Made by a program: the position numbers and the translations under genes. From assembly GCF_002343915.1 (NCBI RefSeq), contig NZ_NETK01000002.1, forward strand, positions 558,001 through 622,000: 64,000 nucleotides of DNA. The letters run 5' to 3'. The first letter of the stretch is position 1, and each line of letters opens with the position of its first letter. Source of the DNA: Nannocystis exedens (GTDB lineage Bacteria > Myxococcota_A > Polyangia > Nannocystales > Nannocystaceae). Shown piece by piece: positions 1 to 7,888 of this stretch. Below the pieces are notes generated by a model. That model made no database searches, was not told the origin of the DNA, and worked only from the letters and a program-made list of their open reading frames with translations.

Positions 1-382
1 AGCGCTCGTAGCGGACCGCGCCCACGGCGGTGAGCGGCATGCCGACGAGCATCATCAGGGCGCCGGGGATGAGGAAGTGAAGGCCGGCGTAGGGGCCACC
101 AGGGGCCGGGCCCTCGGGAGGCGGCTGCGGGTTCATGACGAGGAGGGCGCCGACGATCGTGGTGGGGATCCCGAGGGCGAACAGGCTGGCGCCGACGATC
201 AGCGACTTGAGCCCGCGCGGCTGCGGATACTGGAGGTCGATGCCGGCGACCGGATCCTGACACGGCTTGCCGGCCGCGGCCGCCCGCACCGGCAGGCGAC
301 AGGAGCGGAGTTTCGCGGTCGCGGTCGTCGGTGCGAGCGCGACCAGGGCAGCGAGCGAACACAGGCACAAGGCGCGGCGCAT
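1..382 (-). CDS. Predicted inner-membrane protein, C-terminus beyond window edge
   Basis: The frame opens at an ATG complementary to 380-382 and runs off the left edge with no stop, giving 127 codons. A GGGAG lies 7 nt upstream of the ATG. Residues 1-23 look like a signal peptide (MRR, then a hydrophobic run ending ATA). Two further hydrophobic segments lie near residues 60-83 and 102-123, separated by a Pro/Gly-rich loop. I recognise no family. The topology suggests a small envelope protein with a short Cys-containing extracytoplasmic part before the first membrane segment. Low-scoring plus-strand frames over the same bases are poor alternatives, so the minus strand is preferred. Confidence 0.7.
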   Translation of the reverse strand, partial: MRRALCLCSLAALVALAPTTATAKLRSCRLPVRAAAAGKPCQDPVAGIDLQYPQPRGLKSLIVGASLFALGIPTTIVGALLVMNPQPPPEGPAPGGPYAGLHFLIPGALMMLVGMPLTAVGAVRYER

Positions 383-515
383 GAGCGGCTCCCGGTCGAG
401 GACAGCGGTCTTGACCGCACCAGCGTCCGCGATGCTCGCGAGATCTGCAAGCGGGCAGTAGCCGGATGCGCGGCCTGCCGAGGCGTGCTACCGATGCGGC
501 GTCAGGAGAGCGCCC

Positions 516-956
516 ATGATCCAGCAGGCCCTACTTCGCACCCTCGCCCTCGTCTTCGCCACCACAGTTGTGTTCGCCGGGGGCTGCAAGGACACCTCGG
601 GAGCCGGCTCCGGCGTGCCCGGGACCGCCGACCCCGCAGGGACCGCAGGTGCGGGGGGCGGCGGCGCGCAGACGCCGGTCGAGGCCAAGCCGGAGACCAC
701 GCCGGAGACCACGCCCGTGGCCGCGACGGCCGGGGAGACGGCCTCGCCCTCGACTCCGCCCCGGCCGGACGACTCGACGACGGTGTTCGTCGAGTGCACG
801 ACCCGCTCGAGCATGTGCACGCGCGAGTACAACCCGGTCTGCGGCAAGCTGACCGACGGCTCGCGCAAGTCGTTCTCGAACAAGTGCGTGGCGTGCGGCG
901 ACCATGCGGTGGTCGGCTACTCGCCGGGCGCGTGCCCCGAGCCGCCGCCGACCTGA
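516..956 (+). CDS. Lipoprotein with C-terminal Kazal-type domain
   Basis: The start ATG follows AGGAG at a good distance. Residues 1-24 form a lipoprotein signal peptide with lipobox FAGGC. A Gly/Ala/Thr/Pro-rich linker follows to about residue 85. The C-terminal 50 residues have a Kazal-like cysteine pattern: a Cys pair, then the NPVCG motif, then N-x-C-xx-C and a final G-x-C. Kazal domains are serine-protease inhibitors, so the protein may be a membrane-anchored protease inhibitor facing the periplasm or the exterior. The domain call comes from the cysteine spacing and the VCG core. The inhibitory target is unknown. Confidence 0.8.
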   Translation: MIQQALLRTLALVFATTVVFAGGCKDTSGAGSGVPGTADPAGTAGAGGGGAQTPVEAKPETTPETTPVAATAGETASPSTPPRPDDSTTVFVECTTRSSMCTREYNPVCGKLTDGSRKSFSNKCVACGDHAVVGYSPGACPEPPPT

Positions 957-1013
957 TGCGCGTGCGCGGCGGCGGGGCCACCCGAGTCGCGTCTGGCCGA
1001 GGGCGAGACCGTG

Positions 1014-1057
1014 ATTAAACACAAACGGCCTCCACCTCGGGTGCGAGGCGGGGCCGT
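1014..1057 (-). terminator. Hairpin plus T-rich tail after tRNA-Thr
   Basis: On the minus strand, an imperfect GC-rich inverted repeat (ACGGCC arms, 1025-1057) is followed by a T-rich stretch ending in TTTAAT. It lies about 30 nt past the tRNA 3' end and fits an intrinsic terminator for that tRNA. Confidence 0.6.
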
Positions 1058-1086
1058 CGTGGCGCGCTTCAGCTCTATTTTTTCGA

Positions 1087-1159
1087 AGCCACTTTCCGGA
1101 CTCGAACCGGAGACCTGCTGATTACGAATCAGCTGCTCTACCAACTGAGCTAAAGTGGC
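1087..1159 (-). tRNA. tRNA-Thr (anticodon CGT)
   Basis: The minus strand folds as a standard cloverleaf. The acceptor arms GCCACTT/AAGTGGC enclose a D-arm with AGCTCAGTTGGTAGAGC, an anticodon stem GCTGA/TCAGC with loop TTCGTAA, and a T-arm with GGTTCGAGTCC. The anticodon CGT reads ACG threonine codons. CCA is not encoded. A terminator-like hairpin follows. A decayed relative sharing the anticodon arm lies at 9767-9810. Confidence 0.95.
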
Positions 1160-1394
1160 GCACCTCGTTGGAAGAGCTTTCCGCGCGCTGAGGGTCGGGC
1201 TTTTACACTTCTCCCCGGCGCGCGTCAAGCCCTTTCGCAACCTTGGGCGCGCCTTCCGGGGGCCTCGGCGACGACAGCGCCGCGTCGCCGCCGATCTCGC
1301 GCTCTTTCCCGGTTGCAATTTGCGCTCCGCTCTCCTGCCGGACGGGTGTGAGGACGGAGTCGGCGGCGGCACGTCTTCTGCCGCGTTCTCGCTG

Positions 1395-1823
1395 TCAGTA
1401 TCTCGACGACGCCGCCTTGCGCTCGGGGTGGAGCGTCGTGTGGATGGACATGCCCGCAGCGACATGTCCTCGGGGACCGGTGGCGGCGCGCGCCTCGGCG
1501 CTGCCCCGGTAAATGAGCAGGGCGACGGCGCTGCCGGGGCGGGAGCCGCCGTCGCGGAAGTGGGCCTGGACCTGCACGCGCCAGTGGTGGTCGTCGTGCT
1601 TCTCCATGCGGCAGGTGAAGCCGAGCATCGCGTCGTCGACCGGGCGCTGACTCGGGACGTCGGACGGGAGCACGACCCACCACCAGTCGCCGACCTGGGT
1701 GCCGTCGTACACGCGGTAGAGCTCGCCGTCCTGCACGTTGACGGCGTAGGCCGACGGGATGGGTCGTGGCGTCGGACAGTCGCCGGCGTCCGCGGCGATG
1801 CGCTTGGCGTCACTCTGATTCAC
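1395..1823 (-). CDS. Conserved-looking hypothetical protein
   Basis: The GTG start is preceded by a near-perfect AGGAGGTGA, which fixes the start and supports a real gene of 142 residues. There is no signal peptide or membrane segment. The middle is rich in Trp (GDWWWVVLP) with alternating polar and hydrophobic stretches, suggesting a small soluble beta-rich domain. I do not recognise the family. The last third is crossed by a three-node 14-bp array (1449-1480), which encodes the GPRGHVAAGMS stretch; this tail may be a late addition. Confidence 0.65.
   Translation of the reverse strand: MNQSDAKRIAADAGDCPTPRPIPSAYAVNVQDGELYRVYDGTQVGDWWWVVLPSDVPSQRPVDDAMLGFTCRMEKHDDHHWRVQVQAHFRDGGSRPGSAVALLIYRGSAEARAATGPRGHVAAGMSIHTTLHPERKAASSRY
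1449..1480. repeat. 14-bp phased CATG array (3 nodes, inside a gene)
   Basis: Nodes CATG 1449, CATG 1463 and CCGG 1477 are exactly 14 bp apart. The 10-bp spacers end in GA, as in the other arrays. Confidence 0.7.
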
Positions 1824-2508
1824 GGCTCACCTCCTATGCGGCTCTACGGTGAAAAAGGCCGCTTCTCCGGCAAGTGAGCCCGGCTACGAGCGGCGCGGCG
1901 GGTCAGCCGCGGTCGGCGGCGCCTCGCCGGCCGCGAGATGGACCGGGTCGGTGGCTTCGGCACACCGCGGCGACCGTCGACTCGCGGGCAGCTGCGGCGA
2001 GGCGGCGGCGCTGGCGAGAGGGCGAGCGGCGCCGATCCGCGCGCGGGCGGAGAGGCAAGCCACGGGACGCGGCGCGGCGCGGTCGGTGTGCGTCCATGTC
2101 GAGGCGGGACCCATCCGCGGCAGCGCGGGCATGAGCTCGTTGCGCAGGAGCTCGCGCGCATGTCCGAAAGGGCGTGCGCGCGGGTCGACTTCGTGGCGCA
2201 GGACCTCGCGGGGAAGGTGGGCGGGAGCGGCCGCGCGGGCCCGAGCTCGTGGTGCAGGATCTCGTGCATGTCCCGGAGGACAGGAGCCCTGCGGAGCAGG
2301 AGGTATGACGCTTGCCTGTCCAAGAGGACAAGGTCGTGTCGTCCTGGACGGACAGACGGCCCCTGCGCGGGCTGACTTCGTTTCGGGAGCGGGCGCGTGC
2401 CCGTCAGGGTTCGACCCGTACGGGGACGTGAACGCCTCCGCTTACATGTCCGAAAGGTAATGCTTTACAAGACATGTCCTAATAAACATGTCCCGTCGGC
2501 GGTTGGGC
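1824..2508. other. Repeat-rich intergenic stretch without a credible gene
   Basis: No frame here has a convincing start, ribosome site or protein-like composition. The bases carry several copies of the 14-bp family: CATG 2159/CGTG 2173; CATG 2267/CAGG 2281; CCTG 2315/CAAG 2329/CCTG 2343; and the array at 2445-2490. It seems to be an accumulation zone for the repeat rather than a decayed gene. Confidence 0.6.
2445..2490. repeat. 14-bp phased CATG array (4 nodes)
   Basis: Nodes CATG 2445, AATG 2459, CATG 2473 and CATG 2487. The spacers are more AT-rich than elsewhere (one is TCCTAATAAA). Confidence 0.8.
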
Positions 2509-2841
2509 TCCTAGGCTGCGGGCGACGGCGGCGCGGAAGTAGTCGAGGCCGTGCTCGTCGTCGCGGCCGCGGACGTGCTGGAAACATGTCCGCGAGGACA
2601 TGTCTCTCGGTGGTCCGGCTCAGAAGCGGCGGGCGAAGGCGGCGCGGAAGTAGTCGAGGCCGTGCTCGTCGTCGCGGCCGCGGACGTGCTGGAAACATGT
2701 CCGCGAGGACATGTCTCTCGGTGGTCCGGCTCAAAAGTTGCGGGCGACGGCGGCGCGGAAGTAGTCGAGGCCGTGCTCGTCGTCGCGGCCGCGGACGTGC
2801 TGGAGACATGTCCGCGAGGTCATGTCCTGCGGTGGTTCGAC
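2509..2841 (-). repeat. Three 111-bp tandem copies of an outer-membrane gene 3' end
   Basis: Units begin at 2509, 2620 and 2731, and the true gene end at 2842 continues the same phase. In each unit about 74 bp match the last codons of the adjacent barrel protein, including the tail reading roughly YFRAAVAR-x-F. Units 2 and 3 keep the TGA stop in register; unit 1 has lost it. The other 37 bp carry a two-node array (CATG 2585/2599, 2696/2710, 2807/2821). The period is exactly 37 codons. The three copies resemble each other more than the gene: all have GTGCTCGTCG where the gene has GAACTCGTCG. Confidence 0.9.
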
Positions 2842-5800
2842 TCAGAAGCTGCGGGCGACGGCGGCGCGGAAGTAGTTGAGGCCGAACTCGTCGTCGAAGC
2901 CGCGGGCGTACTGCAGCATGAGGTCGATGGCGTCGCCGTAGCCGAGCTTGAAGCTGGCGATGAAGCTGGCGCCGACGCCCCACTTCAGCATCTGGCGCGT
3001 GAACTTCTCGCCGTTGGCGCCCCAGGCGGCGCCGAGGTCCATGAACGGGGCGAGGGTCAGGCGGCGCAGGAAGCCGGGCAGGGTGCCGAGGCCGCGCTCG
3101 ACGTCGGCCAGCGGGATCCGGTACTCGACGTTGAGCACGCCGTAGTAGCGGCCGGGGAACGCGAACGGACGATAGCCGCGCAGGTTGCCCCAGTCGCCGT
3201 AGGCCGAGCGGAGGAGGAAGCTGCGCAGGACCTCGTTCTGCTGGGAGGTGCCGCCGAGGTAGAACGGCGAGCGCCGCCCGAGCGTGCCGGCCGAGGCGGC
3301 GCCCTCGAGCGAGATCCCGAGCACCTGATGGCCGCGCCACGGCATGCGCAGCATCTCGACGTAGCGACCGCTGACCCAGACGTCGGCGTAACGACCGCCG
3401 AGGTGCGGGTCGATGAGGTTGACGTTGATGCTGGCGGCGCGCCCGGTCTCGTTGCCGTAGGCGTAACGGGTGCTGCGGCGGCTGTCGTAGTCGAGGGCGA
3501 AGCCGACCGAGCCGAGGCCGCCGAGGTCGGGCAGCGAGGAGGCGGGGGCGTTGGGATCGACGGCGGGGACGTTGCTGGCGTTGGCGTAGTGGGTGTACGC
3601 GTAGCTGATGCTGGCGAAGGCGTTGTGGACCGGGTGGCGGACCACCGGCACGCTGACGGAGGCGCGCGCGGTGGTGATCCGCTCGTCGTAGCCGCGCTGC
3701 AGGTAGGACGGCGGGGTGGCGCCGGGCAAGAGGTCGTCGGGGTAGCCGTACTCGTAGCGCTCGAAGCTGCCGCGGCGGGCGTAGTCGCGGCTGACGAGCA
3801 CGCGGAAGGTCGGCAACAGGCGCGCGTACTCGTAGACGATCGAGCCGCTGGGGGCGCCGAAGGCGGTGTTGTAGCCGCCGTTGATCGAGAGGGTGTGGAA
3901 CTGCAGGACGTCGCTGACGCCGATCGAGGCGCCGATCTCGGTGCCGAAGCTGCCGGAGGTGGCGGCGGCCAGCGCGGAGGGGAAGATCGTGCGCGGGAAG
4001 AAGGTGCGGTAGGCCTTGTAGCGCTGGCTCTTGAGGCTGACGGGCCGGCCGCGATCGCCGACCTCGTCGGGGGTCGGGTCGTCGATCGCGGGCAGCGGAT
4101 CTTGCACCGGCAAGGGCTCGAAGAACTCGGCGGGGTCGAGCTTCATGACCCAAAGGTCATATCCGTGGGCGGTGAAGCCGACGTAGACGAGGCGCTTGCC
4201 GTCGTGGCTGACGACCGGCTCGAAGGCGCCGCCGAGGACGTTGGTGACCTGGTGGACGCGGGCGGTGGCGACCTCGTAGGCGTAGATGTTGAAGACGCCG
4301 TCGCGGTCGCTGTTGAAGAGGACGTACCTGCCGTCGGGGGTCCAGCTCGGCTCGCTGTCGAGGAAGCGGTCGGCGGTGGCCCGCAAGGTGGTCTGCGTCT
4401 CGCGGTCGTAGATGTAGATGTCGCGCATGCCGCCCTCGCGGAAGGCGGAGTAGGCGACCTTCTTGCCGTCGGCCGACCACCTCGGCGCCGTGACGACCTG
4501 GATCCGCTCGAGCGGGGCGACCTCGGTCACTTCTTTGGTCGCGAGGTCGAGGAAGGCGAGGCGCGCCTGGGCCGAGTCGTTGCGCGAGAAGACGACGGTG
4601 CGACCGTCGGGCGAGACGTGCGGGTCCCGGGCGCGCGCGCCGAAGGTGAGCTGCTCGAGGTCGCCGGGGTTCTGCCGCACGTCGCGCGCGCCCGGGGCCG
4701 GCGGCCGCCAGCGCCACAGGTCGGTCCAGGAGTAGCGCAGGTCGTGGACGCCCCAGACCTCGAAGACCATGTCCTCCGAGACTCCGACGAAGGAGGCGGA
4801 GCCGGCGTCCTGCAGCTCGACGATCCGCTCGACGCCGACGGTCTGACCCTGCTTGCCGATGCCGACGCCCTCGCGGATCGCCCCGCCGGTGCTGCGGATC
4901 CGCCGGATCCCGGGGTTCGAGTGGCCGTCGTCCTCGAAGTAATAGATGTGCTGATCGTCGGGCGACCAGAACGGGTGCCGCACGAAGTTGCCCGAGGCCT
5001 GGGCCGAGGTGGTGAAGGTGATCCGGCGACCCTCGCGGATCCCCCGCGCCCGGATCGCGCGCGCCTGGCCCTGGAAGCGCCGCACGGTGTCGAGCTCGAA
5101 CTCCTCCCACAGCTTCTCCCAGCTGACGCCGAGGACCTTCTCGACGGCGCGGTTGATGGCGAACGGGAGGGTCTGGCCGCCGTAGACGTGGTTGAGCTCG
5201 GCGAGCTTGTCCTCGCCGTAGCGGTTGCTGATGTAGCGCAGGAGGTAGAGGCCGTAGAGGTAGACGCTGCTGCCGTGCGGGAAGATGTTGGCGCCGGAGG
5301 AGACGCGATCGATCGGGATGAAGCCGTGCTCGAGGATCGGGGCCCGCAGGTACATCTCCCACTGGGTGTGCCGCCCGCGACCCTGGCTGGTGAGGCGCGA
5401 CTCCTCGTGGCTGGCGAGGCCCTCGACGTACCACCGCGGCTGGATGACGTTGGGCTGCCAGACCTTGCCGGCGCGCCCGAACCCGAGCAAGGCGTTGATG
5501 AGCCGCGGGATGCCGTGGGTGGTGTCGAGATGGACGATGTGCGTGTATTCGTGGGTCAGGAGGATGTCGATCCAGTCGTCGTATCCCTCGAGCACGGACA
5601 TCGAGTCGGGGGCGGTGACGTAGGCGACGATCCGCGGGTACGGGCTGGTGTTGGCGAGGCCGTTGGCGGCGTCGGTGTGGTCCTGGTAGACGACGTGAGT
5701 CTTGAGCCACGGCGAATGCGAGAGGCTGGTCGCAAGCCGCTCGTGCGCCCGCTCGAGCACCATGGCGGCCTTCTCGGCGGCGTACTCGTTGCCCTGGTAG

Positions 5801-5922
5801 TAGTGGATGTAAAAGTGGTCGGTCTCGAGGGTGCGCCAGCGTGGGTCGCGCGAGGCGGCCTGGGCGGGCCGCCCGACGAGACAGGCGAGCACGAGCCCGA
5901 GCAGCGCGAGGAGGCCGTGCAC
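2842..5922 (-). CDS. Secreted metalloprotease-like / TolB propeller / outer-membrane barrel protein
   Basis: The protein has about 1026 residues from the GTG start chosen here. Residues 1-24 are a signal peptide ending GRPAQA. An N-terminal gluzincin-like zone has HEYTH at about 124-128 and a third-ligand candidate Glu in YVEG near 167. The middle holds TolB/WD40-like beta-propeller repeats (SPDGRTVVFS, SADGKKVAYS, TPDGRYVLFN). The last ~380 residues look like a BamA-type beta-barrel with alternating aromatic strands and a C-terminal Phe, as barrels recognised by BAM have. The frame stays open to 6216, but that upstream part is Arg/Pro-rich and internally duplicated, so I exclude it. The 3' end seeds the tandem copies at 2509-2841. 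Family: peptidase MA/TolB-type surface proteins; substrate unknown. Confidence 0.85.
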   Translation of the reverse strand: MHGLLALLGLVLACLVGRPAQAASRDPRWRTLETDHFYIHYYQGNEYAAEKAAMVLERAHERLATSLSHSPWLKTHVVYQDHTDAANGLANTSPYPRIVAYVTAPDSMSVLEGYDDWIDILLTHEYTHIVHLDTTHGIPRLINALLGFGRAGKVWQPNVIQPRWYVEGLASHEESRLTSQGRGRHTQWEMYLRAPILEHGFIPIDRVSSGANIFPHGSSVYLYGLYLLRYISNRYGEDKLAELNHVYGGQTLPFAINRAVEKVLGVSWEKLWEEFELDTVRRFQGQARAIRARGIREGRRITFTTSAQASGNFVRHPFWSPDDQHIYYFEDDGHSNPGIRRIRSTGGAIREGVGIGKQGQTVGVERIVELQDAGSASFVGVSEDMVFEVWGVHDLRYSWTDLWRWRPPAPGARDVRQNPGDLEQLTFGARARDPHVSPDGRTVVFSRNDSAQARLAFLDLATKEVTEVAPLERIQVVTAPRWSADGKKVAYSAFREGGMRDIYIYDRETQTTLRATADRFLDSEPSWTPDGRYVLFNSDRDGVFNIYAYEVATARVHQVTNVLGGAFEPVVSHDGKRLVYVGFTAHGYDLWVMKLDPAEFFEPLPVQDPLPAIDDPTPDEVGDRGRPVSLKSQRYKAYRTFFPRTIFPSALAAATSGSFGTEIGASIGVSDVLQFHTLSINGGYNTAFGAPSGSIVYEYARLLPTFRVLVSRDYARRGSFERYEYGYPDDLLPGATPPSYLQRGYDERITTARASVSVPVVRHPVHNAFASISYAYTHYANASNVPAVDPNAPASSLPDLGGLGSVGFALDYDSRRSTRYAYGNETGRAASINVNLIDPHLGGRYADVWVSGRYVEMLRMPWRGHQVLGISLEGAASAGTLGRRSPFYLGGTSQQNEVLRSFLLRSAYGDWGNLRGYRPFAFPGRYYGVLNVEYRIPLADVERGLGTLPGFLRRLTLAPFMDLGAAWGANGEKFTRQMLKWGVGASFIASFKLGYGDAIDLMLQYARGFDDEFGLNYFRAAVARSF

Positions 5923-6216
5923 GCGGCGAGGTGCACGGACAGGGCGCGAGGCGGACGCGGGCGCGGAGCGATCGCGGGTGCGCGAGGTCGGGGGCGCGTG
6001 GGGACCGGCGATCGTGACGCCGCCGGCGGTCGGCGAGGCTCGCCCGCGCCGCGCCAGGACCCCGCGCGAGCGGCGAGGAGCACGGGCAGGGCGCGACGCG
6101 GACACGGGCGCCAAGCCTAACAGGACGGTCCGCCGGCCGGGACGCGAAGCCGCCGCGATCGTCGGGGCGCGAGGTCGGTGGCGCGCATGGGGGGGCGGTC
6201 GTGGTGCTGCCGGCAA
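5923..6216. repeat. Diverged direct duplications upstream of the barrel gene
   Basis: GCGGCGAG...CACGG followed by AGGGCGCGA recurs at 5923 and 6070 (147 bp apart). CGCGAGGTCG with its flanks recurs at 5981 and 6168 (187 bp apart). The stretch is open in the downstream frame but looks like duplicated 5' flank rather than protein. Confidence 0.6.
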
Positions 6217-6722
6217 TCGGCGGCGCCCCGGGCGCGCAGACGGGTATGCCGGCGATCGGCGGGAGGGAGTGAGTCGCGTCGGTGGCTCGAGGGGGAGCGG
6301 CCCTGGCGAAGCGTGAACGGCGAGACGTGGATCGTCGCGGGATCGAACGCGGGCCGACGAGTGCTTCAGGTGTCCGGGGGACGGGCCCGTGGCTGCGGCG
6401 ATCTACGGGGCGGCGGAGCCGGTCGGTCGCAGTTGCGAGCGGTGCTTGCGTGGCGTGGTGCTACGGTCGGTCAGCGGCGGCCTGTCGCAGGACGGGGGGT
6501 CGCGAGCGGGCGATCTGCGCGGGGTGATGCTTCGGGCGGTCAGCGGCGGCGCTGGTCCGTGGCACGACGGGGGTCGTGAGCGGTGATTGGCGCGGCGTGG
6601 TGCTTCGCGCGCGAGGGGCGTGCGAGGCGGTCGTCGGCGGGGCGGGCGAGGAGGGTCGTCGGCGGGGCGGCGGAGGTCGTGCGGAGCGGGACAGCGGGGC
6701 TGCAGCGGTGGGGCTGCGGCGG
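6217..6722. other. Intergenic stretch with degenerate direct repeats
   Basis: No gene is visible. A unit built around GGTGCT(A/T)CGG-CGGTCAGCGGCGG recurs near 6456 and 6526, and a partial copy (GCGTGGTGCTTCG) lies near 6595. CATG arrays are absent here, unlike most gaps in the window. Confidence 0.5.
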
Positions 6723-7409
6723 TCACGGGCTGGCGTCGGTGCAGGCGCCGGCGTAGCAGCCGAAGAAGGGCGCGCAGTCCTTGTGGCTGGCGCAGGGGTC
6801 GCCCTCCTGGCCGTCCCGGCACTGACCGAGGACGCACACGGGCGAGGTGGGGCCGCAGTCGTGGTCGTTCTTGCAGGGATCGCCCTCGTTGCCGTCGTAA
6901 CAGACACCCGCGACGCAGCTCGGGGTGAAGTCGGCGCAGTCGCCGTCGTTGTCGCAGGGGTCGCCCTCGTCGCCGTCGTGACACTGATGATCGTGATCGG
7001 CGCAGTACGGGGCCTGGTCGGGACAGTCGTCGTTCTCGAAGCAGAGCTGGCCCTCGCCGATCGGCGCGGGCGGAGCCGTGGTCGTGGTGAGGCCGCCGGT
7101 CGGATCGGGCGCTCCGGTGGTCGTGGTGGTGCCGTCCGCGGGGGGTAGGTCGGGCGGGGTGACGCCCGAGGTGGTGCCGGTGCCGGTGGTGGGGTCGACA
7201 GGTTCGGAGCCGGTGGTGGTGGTGCCGGTGCCGGTCGAATCGGTGGGCGCGACCGGCGGGGCCTCGGTGCCGGCAGGGGCGGCCGTGGTGAGGCCAGGCG
7301 GCGGTCCGGCGGTGTCGGTGACGCCGACGCCGAACCCAGACGGCTTCTCCGGCTCGACGCAGGCCAGGAGCGTCGCCAGACCGAGGGGCAAATACACGAT
7401 GTGTCGCAT
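6723..7409 (-). CDS. Cys-rich lipoprotein with Thr/Gly/Pro linker
   Basis: The protein is 228 residues from an ATG with GAGG 7 nt upstream. A lipobox (LATLLAC) ends at Cys17. A low-complexity linker of TGTGTTTTG-like repeats follows to about residue 125. The C-terminal 100 residues contain four or more repeats of a Cys-rich unit of the form C-x4-C-x4-DGDEGDPC-x-N/S-D-x-DC. These Asp/Cys repeats resemble the Dickkopf/EGF-like modules common in myxobacterial surface lipoproteins. Function unknown; probably an outer-membrane surface protein. Confidence 0.8.
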   Translation of the reverse strand: MRHIVYLPLGLATLLACVEPEKPSGFGVGVTDTAGPPPGLTTAAPAGTEAPPVAPTDSTGTGTTTTGSEPVDPTTGTGTTSGVTPPDLPPADGTTTTTGAPDPTGGLTTTTAPPAPIGEGQLCFENDDCPDQAPYCADHDHQCHDGDEGDPCDNDGDCADFTPSCVAGVCYDGNEGDPCKNDHDCGPTSPVCVLGQCRDGQEGDPCASHKDCAPFFGCYAGACTDASP

Positions 7410-7888
7410 GATCGAGCCTCGCTGGATCGTGGCTGTCCGTCCCCAGCATGTGCCCACATTTCCGCGCGGCATGATCAATTTCTATTGATGTGACCGGCAC
7501 GCCGAACCTCCGTGAAATGGCGCGCTGGAGGGCTGGGCGGGGGAATCGAGGCAAAGAAGGCGGATTCGATGGGCGCGTTTTCGCGCCGGAGTCAATGTGC
7601 GGTGTGGCGGTCACGACATGGGTCGGCCGCGGAGGCGCGCGTGGTGACGCGAATCATGACTGTGCATCGTGGGCCGAAGGCGGCACGAGCGTGCGCCCGA
7701 GCACGCGCGGCGAGGTGCTGCGGGTAGCGAGGTGCGGGTGAGGGTCGCAGGCTCGCGGCGTCGGAGCTCGCGAGGGGAGCCGGTCGATGCCGGCGTTCAC
7801 GAGCAGGGCGAATGCGGGGCGGCGCTCGTGGCGGCGTTCACGAGCAGAGTGATTGCGGGTGCGCTCGTGGCTGCTTCGGGGGCGGCGA
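7410..7888. other. Intergenic region with decayed repeats of the mnmG 3' end
   Basis: No credible gene. At 7796-7925 a degenerate 38-47 bp unit (start points near 7796, 7837, 7875 and 7922) combines TTC(A/G)(C/G)G, GCGGGGCGGCGCTCG and GGCTGC. Its last copy is the real C-terminal coding part of mnmG (Ala-rich ASAAAEARR). The region therefore looks like repeated and decayed copies of that gene end, as seen next to the barrel gene at 2842. Confidence 0.5.

Noticed and set aside
2585..2604. GGACATGTCC resembles the eukaryotic p53 decamer
   Set aside because: The match is a consequence of palindromic RRRCATGYYY composition. Bacteria have no p53, so it has no bearing on function.
2551..6120. Long plus-strand open frame (about 1190 codons)
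   Set aside because: It is antisense to the protease/propeller/barrel gene, with Val/Ala/Glu/Gly-only composition typical of the reverse frame of a high-GC gene.
5923..6216. N-terminal extension of the barrel protein to 6216
   Set aside because: Arg/Pro-rich, built of duplicated flanking DNA, and it would bury the signal peptide about 97 residues into the protein.
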